This document shows positions 35,890-50,354 of a stretch of 64,000 nt of DNA, in pieces; position 1 is the first letter of the stretch; each line of letters starts with the position of its first letter. The position numbers and the translations under genes are program-made. The notes below the pieces were generated by a model that saw only the letters and a program-made list of their open reading frames with translations, was not told the origin of the DNA and searched no databases. Source of the DNA: Acanthornis magna (lineage: Eukaryota; Chordata; Aves; Passeriformes; Acanthizidae); the NCBI GenBank assembly GCA_036785705.1, contig JAWUZG010000136.1:1860001-1924000 (forward strand), written 5' to 3'.

Positions 35890-38800
35890 ATACCACAGCC
35901 CTTTCATGGCACCTCTGATAGGGAAAGCAGCCAGGACCTGAAAAACACAAGGTTTGCTTTTATCCTTCCTCTGGACAGCGTTACTCATGAGGTCATCAAC
36001 AATGCCTGGAAGATCATCTCAGCTGTAATGGCAGCACTGAGAGAAATGACTAAAGATGATTTAGCTATTTCCTTCCGATGCAGGGGGTTGCCTCCTTGGA
36101 TGACAAAAATACTGCCAACTCCAAAACTAGGTTTAATTTACCTCTCTGTTGCCCTGAAATAGAAGTCTCCAGGACAAGAGTCTAACTTGGAGCTAAAATA
36201 GCATCAAGGTTAGGCTGGTCTCTACCACGGAGGGAAGCCTGTAAGTGCATCCTGTAAGAGTGCCAAGAGTGCTTCTAAGCACAAATTCAGTGCAATATTT
36301 ATAGAATTCTGAAAGACTCTGATTCCTGCTTCCCCAGTGGTAATACACCTCTGGTTTGCAATTGCTCTCTGCAGTCATCTTGGCTATGCTTCATTACTAA
36401 CATCAAAACAAGGGTCTCAAACCCTTTATTCCCTTTGATGAACTAAGATTTCTAAAACCTCTCCTTCTAATGATCACAATCACAGAATCAAATGCTTCTC
36501 TATTAGGTAACTGCAACATATTTCAGGCGACTAATGATGAAGATAACCAGAAAACTCCATGTGTCACCTGTCTGACAGGAAGAGAAGATGAACAAATTAC
36601 TATGAAACCTCTCAGGGATCCCTCTTGACCCCTGTTCATCTGCCTCTGGATAAAGCACAGTACAGAATACAGAACACTATAAAAAGATCTACAACCACAT
36701 AGTCCAGCCCTAATGGGATTTAGCCTCATATATGCTTTGTAGCAAAAATTTTCCATCTATTCCAATTGTACTTTGTGAGAGGAATGAGATATATTGAAAT
36801 CGATTTGTGACTAGACTGTTTTGTGTGTGCACAGAGTCAAAAGTTTGAAATTGAAAGGAATTATCTTCAATTTGGAGCCATTTAGTCAATACTTTTTTCT
36901 ACAGCTGGACTCTTTTTTGCTGCAGAACTTACTTATTTCTTCAGTAAACTTATGAATTGGCTCAGCCATGTCCTTTCTACAATCACAGTAGTTTGTCAAA
37001 CCCAGGAGGTTGATCAAACATGAAAGAACTCTTAAAACAAAAAGATTCAAAATATATTTTAGGGTAACTATACAAAGATAAGCTCCCAGGAAAAGTATGG
37101 CAATTACTACATTTCTGTGTAGTCCAGATCTGGGAAAAAGTTCAACTACTTTGGGAATATTTTAAAATAACAGGAAAACTATAACCACACTATCCATTCC
37201 TGGAATTGTTCTTTATACTTCTATAACACATGAAATATGTAAAATTCATGGCTCAATAACTGATCTGCTTATCAAAAAATGCCTTTAATTTATCTTCTTT
37301 CCCATTTATTCTGTCATCGTATTATATAGATTATGGGGTTTTGTGCAATATCCTGAGTTTTTTTGTACATGACATTTGGAACTCTACATGGAAGATTAAA
37401 TTTAAAGGTATCTGAGAGTTACCTTATCAAAAATCCCAGGAGACTGAAGAAGGTTTACATGCAACCAAGGAAGGCTTCTTTTTGAAAAGGATTCATGTAT
37501 AAAAGCCTCCAAAGTCATATTGTTAATGGAAAGATCTTTAGGATAAAACAATAACAACAACCCTCCTCTTTTTTCAAAGTTCATTATTTAACATGAGCAA
37601 TCATAAAACCTGAAAGGAGCTTTGGAAAGTACAAGTTTAAGTACCTTGGAGCCAATGAGCTGAAAACATTTTATGTGGTGGCTGCGAAAGTATCAAGTGA
37701 GGCATATAAATTGTCTAAAATACATGTTAAAGAAGTGCTCTAAGTAGCCATATCCGGAGCAGGAATTACAAGTTGGCTGAATTCAGGCAGAATGTGTAAG
37801 GTCATGGATGAAGCACTTTGTAAGGTGCAAGAATCAATGAGTTAAGCAGTTAATGTACTGTTGGCCTCATGAATATGAAGTCAGGTCTGAAGAGGAGACT
37901 GGGAAGAGGGTGGATTAAATAAACTTGATGGAGAAATAAATTTGCTGAGAATTATATACTCTGATATATTGAACCACGGAAATCAATAAAGTACTATGCA
38001 GGCGATGAAGACAACAGATATAGTCCAAAGCAAAAAACCGGAGTAATTGGGTGAGCATTAAAACAAGCCTTGTTGGGGAGAAATGAATGGCAAAGAGGTA
38101 ATAAGCAGCACAAAAATAAAAGCTAAGGAACAGTGAGGAAGTATGAAACATTATCTGGGCTGATTGTGAAACACAGCCGGGTGATAAAAGGGTCATCTCC
38201 TCGCATGCTGAGGAGGCAAAAAAGTGATCTGAGAATAGGAAGCTAATGAGCACCGTAGATCACAGGAGGTAAGAAGATAAATGGAGGGGTGATAATACAG
38301 GCAGCTAGGGAGAGCATTAGCATAAAGAGGTGATAATAGTATGCAGTTGGGAAGGGAGACCGTAAAAATCGAAAGATAAATCTGACAATGAACAAGTACC
38401 AATATACTCATCAGGGAGGAAAAAAAAAAAAAATAAAAAAGGAAGGAAAAAAATCCTTCCATGTGCACAGACTTCAAAGAACTTAAGCGTTTTGTGAATA
38501 TCACAGTGGCTCCAATTCAATATTGTCAACAGGTGAGTCAGGTCTTGATTTAAGCAGAAACAGGTCCTTCTATGAGCAGCAGATCTGTAAAAAGCCATAA
38601 TGCCAGAAAGAAGCCACAGCTGGTTGATGTCTGGGAATATTTAGACTCCTTTGCAGACTAGGCCAGGTGTGATCTCAGCTGCTCTACAACCACTCCAGAA
38701 ATAACCCTGTTCATCTCTGTTTTAACTGTGGTAGCTGAATGCGAAATGGCATTTTAAATAACCAGCTGGTTAAAACCGTTAAGTCCTCACTACATTTTGA

Positions 38801-39777
38801 ATGTTTGAAAGTCATTGCAGCAAACTCACTGTGTACCACCTTTTCCATAGAATATCAAAAGTAACATGCCTTAGAGAAAAAATCCAAATACGAAAAATCA
38901 CCGCAAACCAACCATCTCCACGTTCCAACAGACAGATGTTGAATCCCGCTCACGAGAAATTAATAAATCACTAACGAAAAAACCCCCAACAAAACCCAGA
39001 CAAATCCACACCAAAATGTAGCCCATTGGAAATAATCACTTTTAGTCTGAATCAAATAATGAAGTTTAAGAAGCTGTACTATAGAGCCAGGTTCCATTTT
39101 CTCACATACTTGTGCTACCTGAGATTGAAATTCAATAAGAATAAATAATAAACACTTCAACTACCAATCTAGTTACTGTGTTATGAAATCGGTACACAAT
39201 AAATCTTCTAAAAATGTATTCTTGCAAGCCAATGAGTATCTCTGTGGGGCACATCAGCATTACTGGGTTTTTGGTCAGATTAGGGGAACCAACACAGCCG
39301 GAGGTGAAATTATCTTTCCTGCTGTCACACTACTTGTAGAGATCTCTGTGGAGTGATTTCAATTCAAACATTCATCACAACACTCAGTCCATTCCAGATG
39401 ATGAAACTCACAACTGATAGTGAGAGATAAACTATGTAGATTGAAGAAAATATTAGAGATTTCTTGAGTATGTGAAATCCTTCCTGTAGCCACGATATGC
39501 GAGGCAGAAAGGACTGGATTAAAGGAAAAATTCACCTGCTCCTGAGTTCATGACCTGATCACACCCAAGATTGCTCAGAAAGGTGAAGAGAAATTTGGCA
39601 TAGGAATCAACAATTGCCTGGGGCCATGAGCTCCATACATTGACCAATATGGGCTATGAATTCCATATACTGATTAGAAATTCAGTTGTGAAAAAAGGCA
39701 TATGAATTCAGAACTGGAGCATTTCTGAATTATCAGCACTGGTCTGATCCTCCTTCCTTTTGACAGGAAGTATAAGA
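35890..39777. other. Unique noncoding sequence
   Basis: No gene recognised. An A-run with GGAAGG interruptions lies at 38419-38449. The 112- and 103-codon minus-strand frames at 37.9-38.5 kb overlap each other in different frames and lack any domain. Confidence 0.5.
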
Positions 39778-39820
39778 CCTTTGCTGTTGAAATCATGGCA
39801 AAATTCCCAATAACTTTGGC
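39778..39820. mobile_element. Possible ancient CR1-like tail relic
   Basis: GTTGAAATCATGGCAAAATT followed by CCCAATAACTTTGG resembles the amniote repeat word gaaatcaatggcaaaactcccattgactt. It is only about 40 bases, so it could be chance. Confidence 0.25.
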
Positions 39821-42325
39821 GGAGGAAAGGTGGGTCAAACTGCACATGTTTGAAAGGACCCCTACTAAAAATGCTTTAGTAAGCTTTGCATCATTTTGTG
39901 GATCATTCTTTAAGCATGTAACCATGCAGGTAAGGACATTTTGTCATTTACAAGAAGAGCTTGAACACCTGGAGACAGTTATTTGAAAAATAAAGAGTCA
40001 TGTCAAGGCAGGAGAGTCACACCAGCAATAATTCTGGGTTTTATTTTCTCAGATTTTCAGAAATTTTAAGTACATCTTCAATGCTCTCTGCCACCATTTT
40101 CTATTCACCAATTACTTCGCTTTTACAACAGTTGTAATTCACTCCAAGGGTTATACTTTCTTTTATGCCTGTTGCGATACTAGAGGTTAGAATTTTCCTT
40201 TGCAGAAAACACTGACCTTAGCAAGCACATAGAATTTTACTTCATTAAACAATTATATAAGTGTTTGAATGTGGGCACATATACAAGCTAAGTTTTGAGA
40301 TAAATGTAAAGATTTTTTTTCTGTTTTTTTTTTTTTTTCATTTTTTATTACCAGTTGGATAGTTCAGCTTCTCCTCGTGATATTTCTTTGATTTTAAGAG
40401 ATGGAATAAGATGGTAAGGGCCTTGTGAGAGTGAGCTCCCTCAGGCTGTTCCTGTAGGAATAAGCAAACTGGGTATATGGTTTATCTAATTATATTCAGC
40501 CAGTGCTGTGGTATAGAGCATCTGTACAGGACACTTCAGGTCTTGATTGATTACTCTGACAAAGGATATTTCTCACCCTCAGATAGACCAATTCCACTGA
40601 ACACGCTCCTGCAATTTTCTGGAGAAACAGAGTTGGTGTGTGAGGGCATTGGATTGTTTTATTTTTCTTTGCTTTATTAAATCCATATTTAATACTAGAA
40701 AAAATCAGCTACTGGTGCATGCCAGCTAATACATGGGATCATTACCATTTAAGTGCTGAATCAGATATTACCCACCAAAACTATTAAATCTCATTGATAT
40801 CACTGTAATCAGCACTCAGGATCGGTAATGAGTATAAGGAACAGGTGAACAATTAGAGCTTAAAGTAACATATGCCTCCATTTCACATTCAGGTTTTGGG
40901 TTTATTCTGCTGAAGGATACAGAATCAGGCTGATCTTCAAGAATGGCTTTATGGGTCATTGGCATGAAAACTAAAGGCTGTGAAAGCAATGTGCTGATGG
41001 ATATTTTCCCATTTTCTGGCCTGTCAGAGATTGTATTGCTTTGTTTTTTTAATTGAAAATTGGATATATTTTTCTACCATTAGAGTATGCACCAGTATGT
41101 GTCCGACAAGGCAGACGAGGTAAAATGGTAATGACCTTGAAGGCAGAATTTCAATTTGGAAGTAGCTCTTTTCCACTTTAATGATTTTTATAGAAAGTGC
41201 AGACAATGGGATTTAATCATTCAGCACTGTTACCCATATGAAAGTGATGGTGACTTTTAAAGCATTTCACCTTATAATAAAGCATCGGGAAAAGTATTTG
41301 TATGCAGTAGAAGGCAGAAGCTGATGTAGCACTGGAAAAATCAGAAGTCTTTTACTCTCCAGAGGTAAATTCATAAAGACTGCCTATCAGTAAACAGGGC
41401 AGTAAAGCGCTCTAACTCCGGCAGCTTTTCACATTTGTGTTGGGAGTGAAAGAAACTGATGAGATGTATTCAGTAATTAGGGATGCAATTTCAGTTTTAA
41501 CAGGTTTATGAGTATTTGATATTAAATGACTGAAACATTGGCAGTGGCACGTCTTTCTGTATGATTATGTCACAAGCTTGAAGGAATCTAAATCACCCAC
41601 TATTCCCAGAGCACTTGGTAGTATTTTATAGGTTTTCCCCACTAGGAAGTAAGGTGCCAACATTTTCAGCATTGAGTTTTTCATTGTCAGTGCCTCTAGA
41701 TGTTGTAAGGGGAAGTTTTTAAGGGGGTGTTTTTAAGTGGACAACTGTTCCGGGAAAGGAGAGGTAAGGGCAATTCAAATCTGCGTGTTCCAACTGTAAC
41801 TCACAGGAAAATTATGTGGTATCCCTGACCTTTTAACCATCACTGCTTCCCAGTGTGGAGCTATGGAAATGCACTGGTTTAAGCTGACATATATAATTAA
41901 TAGCACCAAAAGACGAAAGTGATAATTATTACACTCGTAGGCAACCATTCATGAAATCATTAAGTGGCAGTCACTTTCTTAATTTTATATGCTAGCCATG
42001 GATAGACAAGTCTTATTTTTTACTTGTGGGTGGTAGGCAGAGGGAGAAGGCAAAAAAAGAGGTTTTGCACTCAAGATTGTTACTGAGGTTTCTTACTGAT
42101 GGGAACAGAAAGAAAGAACAATCACCTTACAAAAAAAAGCTTAGACAAAGTCAGTGTGATTATTACATTTCCAGGCACTTCAGGCATTTGGAACACCAAA
42201 TCCAAACTCGCTGGCAGATGCCTACCCATCGAGACAAAGGAGGAATTCCTGCTGCTGGAAAATAAATCCATTGGGTCTATATCTAAAGGTAGATTTCTGT
42301 AAGGACACGTATCTGTATGTCTATA
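39821..42325. other. Unique noncoding sequence
   Basis: No gene recognised. It contains a T-rich run at 40312-40350 preceded by AT-rich DNA. Confidence 0.5.
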
Positions 42326-42505
42326 AGGGCCTTGAGGAGCAGCTGAGGCAATTTGGTCTGTTCAGCTGAAGGACACTGAGGGGAGACCTCATTGCAGGTA
42401 CAGCTTCCTCGTGACGGGAAGAGGAGAGGCAGACACTGATCTGTGCTCTGGTGACAGTGACAGGACTGAGGGAATGGCCTGCAGTTGTGTCAGGGGAGAG
42501 ACGAG
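42326..42505 (+). mobile_element. CR1 LINE fragment, 3' untranslated region
   Basis: GCCTTGAGGAGCAGCTGAGG, then CTGTTCAGC, GAGGGGAGACCTCATTGCAG, GTGACAGTGACAGGACTGAG and GGCCTGCAGTTGTGTCAGGG follow the avian CR1 order. The match lies upstream of the segment present at 17.6 kb. It is truncated at both ends, with small internal losses around 42395-42450. Confidence 0.85.
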
Positions 42506-45500
42506 AGAGTGTACCACTGAGGCTGATGGAAACTCCGATCTGATGCAGGAGGACAAGCCTTCAAACACTGCTCTCTCATTTTCCTCTTCAAATCGTGGCT
42601 TTTTATGTGGTATTCAATTGACATTTATTAAAATATTCACAACAGGTGAAATGACAAAATATTCCAGTGGCAACTCCTGGCTAGGTGCCAGATCAGCCAT
42701 GAAACTGTGAGGAGCTAATCGATGACGCTCCAGCATTACAATTAAAAAGGTGGAAAAGGCACTATTGCTACTAATTTTCACTTATGTGATCTCAGTGAGA
42801 ATGGACAAATTTAACTAAGGGTTAATCTTGACTCTCTCATCTCCCCCTCCATTTTTTCAAACCCTTCGAAATATGAAACTATTAGCATTTTTCAAGCAGA
42901 GACTGCTCCCAGGAGCTGACCTCTATTTGTCTGTCCTTTCATGCAACTTTGGAACACTGCAACTATTATATCATCAGTTTTCTACTTCCTTTTCCACGTG
43001 AACTTCATCTTCTATTACATCATTGTTGAATATGAAGTAATATGATTATCTAATGAAGTCTAAAGGTTCCGCCTTGGAGAAGGCTTGTTGCAACACTGTG
43101 CAAACCTCCCAGAAAATGCTGTCCCAGAACACATGTTTATATTTTAAATCATTCCATATGCAAGAGAACACTTTTCAGAGACCCAAGAGCAACCTTTGTT
43201 TACCAAAGCTGTTCAGTTTTTCTTGTTCTCATCGTCACATCTTGGATGGGTCAGACAACAAGACATCTGGGTCAAGCCATTATTTTAAGTTTGGAAGCCA
43301 GACAGTGGGGCTAGCAAATATAATTGAAGTTTAGGATTTTCATTGAATTTTCTTTTTTAAAAATTCATTTTGCCAAAAAATAGCATGGCATAAGACATAG
43401 CCTATGTATTCAGGCATTTGACACTCTTCTAAGATGGGAAGAGGATATGATATTTGGAATCTCAGCAAATGCAACCTTCCAGTTAGAACAGGATTGCTAA
43501 ACATCACATAAAGTACAACTGTATAAGAAGAATCAGGTTCCTTCAAAACAAAATTAGAAATGGAACTTTTTTCTGAGTTCATCCTGGTGGCCAACAACCT
43601 TACTGGGAGTAACAATGTCTGCCCCTGCTGTTTGTAGTGCTCAGCACGTGGGCTAAGCAGGACACCTCACACAGCAATTGAGTCTGCTCGATGTCATTCT
43701 GTCAGACAGAGCATGACACGGCCCTGCAAAACCTTCATCACAATTTGACCTGAATCGATTTGACATCACATTTGGTAGCACACAGGACACTGCCACTGGC
43801 CCCTGTGCAGATCTGGGTTGGGTCATTGTGACCACAAGGCTGATTCCCTAATACCACTCTGCTGCTGGACACAAAAGGTAGCTCTGATGTTAAACTGGAC
43901 TTCACAGCGGTGATCAGAGCCAGTTTAGTGATCCCAAACACTTATGAAACTGGAAAAGTAGAAGAAAGACGTTCTGTCTGCCTTAGAGCTTGAATTGGTG
44001 GGGCTTTAGTGCTGCTTGTTGCCTGCGCAATGATAACTCTGGAACAAAAATCTCAGCAGCAGCACAGCTCGGGTTTGTGAGCAGCAGGACTGAGTGCCAA
44101 TCCTTCCAAGCAGAGCACTGTTAACCTGAGACAAGTGCTTCAGAACATCACATCTCATCTGATGCAGGCCAGCAGCAGTGTGAAGAGACCAGTTTCCCTC
44201 ACAGTGCCATCCAGAGCTTTTTTCCTTCTTTTATCTTAATACATGACATTTATACCTTGCCTGTCCTTTGGGCCTGAATCCTGCCAGCATTTTCTACAGC
44301 AGACAGGAAAACCCTGTAATCCCCCATTTAAAGGATTTTTCATAGCTTTTGCCAGGGAAGGATAACATTCATAGCAAAATGCTGAACTCCACAAGTGCAG
44401 AGGAAGCTGAACCTATGTTCGGTTGTCTATAAAAACAAAAGGAAGGGGGTAATTTTGGCTAGTGATCCTCTTCAGAAGCTGTGCTGACAATGGGCCTGAG
44501 TGTGTGCACATTGAGAGGAAACAACAGCAATGCCAGCAAAGCCCTGACAGCTTCTCTGCAGGGAGCAGGCCCTCGGTGTGGGAAGGAGCAGTTCCAGCAG
44601 AAAAAATTTGTATTCTCTGTTACTGATGTTTATGGCACTCCTCCCACAGTGCATGGACTCAGTCATTTATAAACATTTCCACAACAAAAAAATCATGCAC
44701 ATATATATGAATATAAGCACTTAACACTGTGTTTTCTAATGAGGGTGAATTACAGAAGAAATTCCCTCTCTTGCAGAGATGAAAATGACAGGTCACATCT
44801 AGTCTTCAGTTCCTACCCCGTTTATATTTTAATTTACAGCAATAAAGAAGCATATAATAAACCACTCTGTGATGTACACTAGCTCCCATGCATTAACTTC
44901 TGCTTTTATATTCAGAGAGTTATTAGCAGAAAGCATAACATTTCTTACTTTTTGCTGCTGTAAAAAGATCTTACTTTCTTTGAGCCAAACTTTAAACCTT
45001 CTTCTCCCAGGAAATAAATCGCTCATCTATGTGACGGTTTTACTAGGCTGGCTTTGTGCCTCACATTCCCTTGAATAATTAATTTCATAAAGTAACCTGC
45101 TGCATGTTCACTTCACTAATGTGCTTTTTTCAGTTCCCACTGTAGAGGATCAATTCAGTGAACGATGGGTAAGAATTATAGGGAGTGAATGCCACAAGAG
45201 AATAAGGACAGATAAAACAAACAAAACTTTTTAAAAGAACTCTGTCATTTATACTAGTGCAAATTCTGCCTCACCTCCCAAGCTTTTACTATAATTTCTC
45301 TGAATTCTGCACTGGAGCTTGTTCCCCTTAAATTTCGGACAAGATGAAGGAAAATGCCATGAGACTACTGGATAGTTTTAACCTTTCAAAAGGTTTTGTT
45401 TACTCACTTTGCCACATGGTACTTCAGTCTGGCTCCCCCCTTTGGCATGAGTCTTCACCTTAACTCCTCTCCCTTTCGCCCTCTGTCAAAACCCAAGAAA

Positions 45501-45935
45501 AAAAGGTGGCATAACTGGAGGCACCAGCTCTCAGGGGGATGCAGAGTATGGCTTTTTTCCCCTTGTTACAGACCATGGAAAAAATTCCTTGAAATTCAGT
45601 AATCTACACTGCAGTGCCAAAGCTGCCGTTGTCATCAGACCTTGTGAGCAGCAGGGCTATCACAGCGAGCTGGGAGTGGATTTATCCCTAGGGTTTGTCC
45701 TCTCTGGACTGTATTTGTTGACACCGTTGACTGGGTTTCTGGTGGCCAATCTGCAAAGGGAATTCTCTTCCCTGTCTCAGTTCCAATTCATGCGCTGCAC
45801 ACACATCAGCATCACTCAGAGCCTTTACCTTGTTGCAGTGCAGTGGACAGCACCAGCACAGGTTGTGATTATGACTTGTGTTTTCTTCTGAAAGTGTACT
45901 AGAAACCAGAAATCTGGGCAACGTTGCAATTTCAG
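42506..45935. other. Unique noncoding sequence
   Basis: No gene or repeat recognised. The 100-codon frame 45589-45891 directly precedes the T/G tract but has no family resemblance I can name. Confidence 0.5.
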
Positions 45936-46240
45936 TTGTTTGGGGTTTTTTTGGTGTTTTTTTTTTGTTTTGATTTTTGTTTGTTTGTTTGTTTGTTTGT
46001 TTGTGTTTTGGTTTTTTGGGGGGGTTGGGTTTTTTTTTGTTTTTGGTTTTTGGTTTTTTAATTTTTTTTGTTTTTTGTTTTGTTTTGGTTTGTGTTTTTA
46101 AAATTTGTTTGTTTTTTGTTTTGTTTTGTTTGTTGTAGGTTTTATTTTATTTTTTGTGGGTTTTTTTGTTTGGCTGATTTTTTGTTTTGGGGGTGTTTTT
46201 TGGGGGGTTTTTTGTTGTTTTTTTGTGTTTTTTTGTTTTT
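45936..46240. repeat. T/G-only low-complexity tract
   Basis: About 305 bases of T and G with hardly any A or C. Runs of three to ten T alternate with runs of one to seven G, with (TTTG)n stretches near 45978-46003. It is the mirror composition of the A/C tract at 10.9 kb. The phenylalanine, glycine and valine-rich plus-strand frames here are artefacts of this composition. Confidence 0.95.
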
Positions 46241-47197
46241 ATTCCCCTTTATGTAACAGTAAAGATTTTGCAAAAAGATGCTTGTGAAATAGAGGGCTAA
46301 TAAAAGGACAGAAAAAAAAAATCAAAAACTGCAATAAATGCATCTCATGCTTCTTTCATTGTTAAAAGATAATAAATTAAGAAAAAAATAGTCAAAACGC
46401 ATATCAGTGTGCTCAGTTACTGGGATGCCACTGGTGCCTACAAGGGGACACTACAAACTCAGAGCCCTTTGCTGGAAGTAGAAAAACACTGACCTGAATA
46501 ATAACCTAAGAACATGAGCTCCGTTCTCAGCTGCCATGTGCACTGCCAGCATCCAAACCAAAATGGGAATCACCACAGGCGGCACAAAAATCCTCATGAG
46601 CCAATGTGAAATTCATGATTATCTGTTACCCATGTTGGAGCAAAACTGTTATAACATGTGAAGATTTTCTTCAACTAATGTTTTTTTTTTTATTCACACA
46701 CCCACAGAGAAAACATGATGCAGCCTAAACCCCGTTATTTAACGATATCCTAACGGCGGAAATCATTTTGCTTGCCACAGGATTCCAGGTGAAATAAGAA
46801 TTCCAGGCAGAAATTGGCCTAGTGTTCATGAATAACTCCTTTGGACAGAACCTGTTGATGTATGGGCTCATGCACACCATCACAATGCACAAACAACCCT
46901 CCTTCAATAATTTACAGCACCGGTGTTTGGAATCTGGGCTCCCCAGCTGCTAATGCATTGCTCACAGTGGGGTAGAATGGATGCTCTCAGTTTGCTGAAC
47001 TGTAAAATCAGATAGATTATGACATGTGCATATGAAAAATTAAAGATATCAAAATTTGGATTTTTATGTATGCACTGCAGCATCTTAAGAGATTTTAGTA
47101 GACAATACGCTATGCCATTATATCTAAAACCTGAGGTTGTTAAAGAATTTTTCTATTGCTGCAAAATTTTGAACACCTTAACACAACACTTTTCTTC

Positions 47198-47284
47198 CAA
47201 AAAAAACCCAACAACAAAAAACCCCAAAAACCCAAAACAAACAAGAAATTACCAAAAGAAAACAATTAAAAAAAAATAAATAAA
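47198..47284. repeat. A/C-rich low-complexity tract
   Basis: About 85 bases of A runs separated by C runs of one to four, ending in an A/T-rich part. Confidence 0.9.
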
Positions 47285-48882
47285 GTCAGGATAAACCCAA
47301 TCTCACACACATTCTTTTTAAAGTACTAGTTTTTGAAAAGACAGTTCATAACAGTTTGGGATATGCTTAAATGAGAGAACTAGAATAGGAAAAAAGGGGT
47401 AGGAAAGATCCCTTAATGTCTCTTTCTCTCTCCTCCAATGAAAGTCTCAATTCCCTTAAAAATCTTTCAACAGCATATACACCCTCCATAATTCCACTTC
47501 CAGAGGTAACCTTTACATTTAAGAGTTGAAAAAATTGCTATTTCTGTAAGACTTCATCATCTAAGCAGAACTATAATTTTATTGTCAAAGTAGCTGTAGA
47601 GTACATGGTGCATCAGGAATAAAACATAAGGTTAAAGACTATATTTCCTCAGGCTGTTAAAATACAGAAAATTAATTAGGTGTCCAGTTATTCCTGAGAT
47701 AAGGGAGGACACATGAGCAATTTGTCTTTTCTTACCCTTATTTTATGCTTTTAGGTCAACATCTTCCTCAAATATTGGTTTTTTCGGTTGTAGTCAGGAT
47801 TTCCGCAATGTTACAAATCAGTTTATCCAAGCCGTTATCAGAAAGCTTAGATCTTCCATAAAATTTCCATAAAATTGGTGTTGGATTGCAACACTAATAG
47901 AAACCTGTCTGTTATTTGTGTCATAGCTGAATATTCACAGAGAGCTCCCCTCACTTCTTTCTCTTCCTCTGTGTTTTACAACCACATTTTCATGTGAATT
48001 CGAACAGTTCTATTGTGGTCTTTTAAAGCATTAAAGAAGATATTGCCATTTAAATATAAATCTATAGCATTACTTTGCTATAGTTAATTTAATAATAACA
48101 AAATGTGTTTTCCTGACTTCTTTGGCTGCCAGAATTCGTTTTATTCCTAGAAGGAAATAGCCCAAACAGCAGAAGATATCTGAAATAATTTTTTACCATG
48201 GAATAATACTGGACACTTGGAAGTAATAGACAACCTTTACATATGTCTTGACTCTTTTCTAGTTTAAAATGGGGGAATTACTTATGTGCTTTTATATTTT
48301 AATCAAAGCTTAAAAGATAAAAGCTACTCACTTTGACATAAGAAATTGGCACCAACTCCTGTCTGACTCTTAGAATGACCTACCCTGCTGACAAAAACAA
48401 TTAAAATAATATCACTGTTAGATTAGTGTAAAAGCCTTCATCCTGTAAGAAGCAAATGGAGACAAATGAAAGATTAAAGCCCACAGGTGATTTTAACTTA
48501 CAGTCACAGTTGGTCTTGGTGAGTTTTTGGTACTTTCATCACCTGTGCGCTCCAACTCCTCCACTCCACTAAACAGTATCGAATACTCTGTTCCATAAAA
48601 TTACTCAAAAATCTCCTTTGAATAAGCTGAAATAGAAGAAAGCCCATCTCCCCTGGAAGATGCAACAAACCCTCAAACTGAATGGGGTTCTGCAAAAAGA
48701 TTTGTGTTTGAAGACTATTCCACAGTGAACACAGAGAACAGTATATAAAAGGATTATAAAGAGATATCAACTCTAACAGTGGTTCACTGGTCATTTCCCT
48801 CATGCCCCCTCACACCTCTGACACAAAACAGCTAGAAAGTAGTTATTTGGGAATGCCAAGCAACAGATAGAGTTTGAGAAAC

Positions 48883-48900
48883 AAAAAAAAAAAAAAAAAA
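48883..48900. repeat. Poly(A) run, 18 bases
   Basis: A pure A18 run. No upstream processed-pseudogene sequence or flanking duplication was recognised. Confidence 0.9.
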
Positions 48901-50354
48901 GCTGAAAAACTCAATAGGGAATGATCCAGCAGTAGTAGCTTCAAGAGAGTAACAGATTTGGTGTCCCTGTCCAAGGCAGAATCACTCAGAGCCCAGGTCT
49001 CTGCAAGGAGGTCAATACATGATTCAGACTGGATCTGTGCAGGAATGTACACAGACAGCCCATGGCTTGCCTTGTCAGCAGCTCATTTGAATAACCACAC
49101 AAGAAACTCCTTGTATTTTCCATTAGCATCTGATCTGTGTCAGGAAAGTCTGTATAACCTGGAGGTCAAGCACCAATATACCTTCAGACAGAGGAGTAAT
49201 CCAAGAAGCAAGGAATTTTCTCTTCTTGTAGTTTGGGGTCTTAACTTCCCTCAAGAAATGATAAAAGCTACTTCTGAACAACACTCAGAGAGAGTGATTT
49301 TTTCTACTTTCTGGTAGTGCCTGCCTGAGTGATTTTCGGTGATCCTAATGCTTTCTGGTCTCTCCAGGCTCTTCTCTTGATGGTAAAGACAATTCCTGTT
49401 GCCTTTTTGCCTGACCACTATGCAAATAAAGATTTATCAAAGTCATCCAGCTTTTCATAAAAGTTGTACAGTTTAAAGATTGTTGCACTTAAGGGAGACG
49501 GCAGCTGCTGGGGGCACTGTACAAGGAGCCAGTTGAACTTCAGCTTAGACAAAAGCTTCAGTCTGCCGGCTTTGCTGCCTTTAAAACACACTTTCCAAGA
49601 ATAATTAGAGGAAGTCCCCAAGATAGGTTTGCATAGATTAAGAAATTTAAGGCTGGTGCCACGGAGTTGCAGGAACTGCACTGTGGCACACAGACAACCC
49701 AGGGAGGTCCTGAGTGCTGAGATTACAGAGCGTGCACTTGTGAAATGCTGACTCCTGTCACATCCATTTGAGAAACCTCAACACCCAGGGTGCTGCATTT
49801 TGGTAACCGCATCTGAAATGTCACAGTGTGGGCAACTGCCCTGTAATACATCACTTTTCTGTTTAGTCAGAAAGTGATAAAAAAGGGAGCAGAAAAATAA
49901 TAGATGATACACTTCATTTTTTAGCACTTTAGAGGGAGAAGAACCTGTAAGGGCTTCCAAGCCATCTGTTATCTGAGCATGTCAGATTGTTACAGATGAG
50001 AGACAGTTTACTTTTTAATACCAGAAGAAATTTATAGGAATTCTGAGGGAAGTTCTGTCCAAAACATATGGTATTATCCATAACACACCTGTTTTAATGC
50101 TCAGCACTCATTACTTTGTGGATTTAATCATTTGTCCATTATCAGTCTTTTTAGCCGCAAGATAATCATCAGATGTTTTTCAGTGAAAGATGTGCAAGTC
50201 AAAATGAGCCAACCTTGAATAAAAACGAATTACACATTTTACTTAACAAATAAATAAAATCTGAAAATATTAACTAAAATACTAAAATATTACAGTAGTA
50301 TCATTTTCTTCAACTACCATTTTCTTTAACACATTTTTCAACAGGTTGGGGGAG

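Larger units (their letters stand above)
46241..50354. other. Unique noncoding sequence with two A-rich tracts
   Basis: No gene recognised. It contains an A/C tract (47198-47284) and an 18-base A run (48883-48900). The part at 46730-46930 is relatively CpG-containing and may be a conserved noncoding element. Confidence 0.5.
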
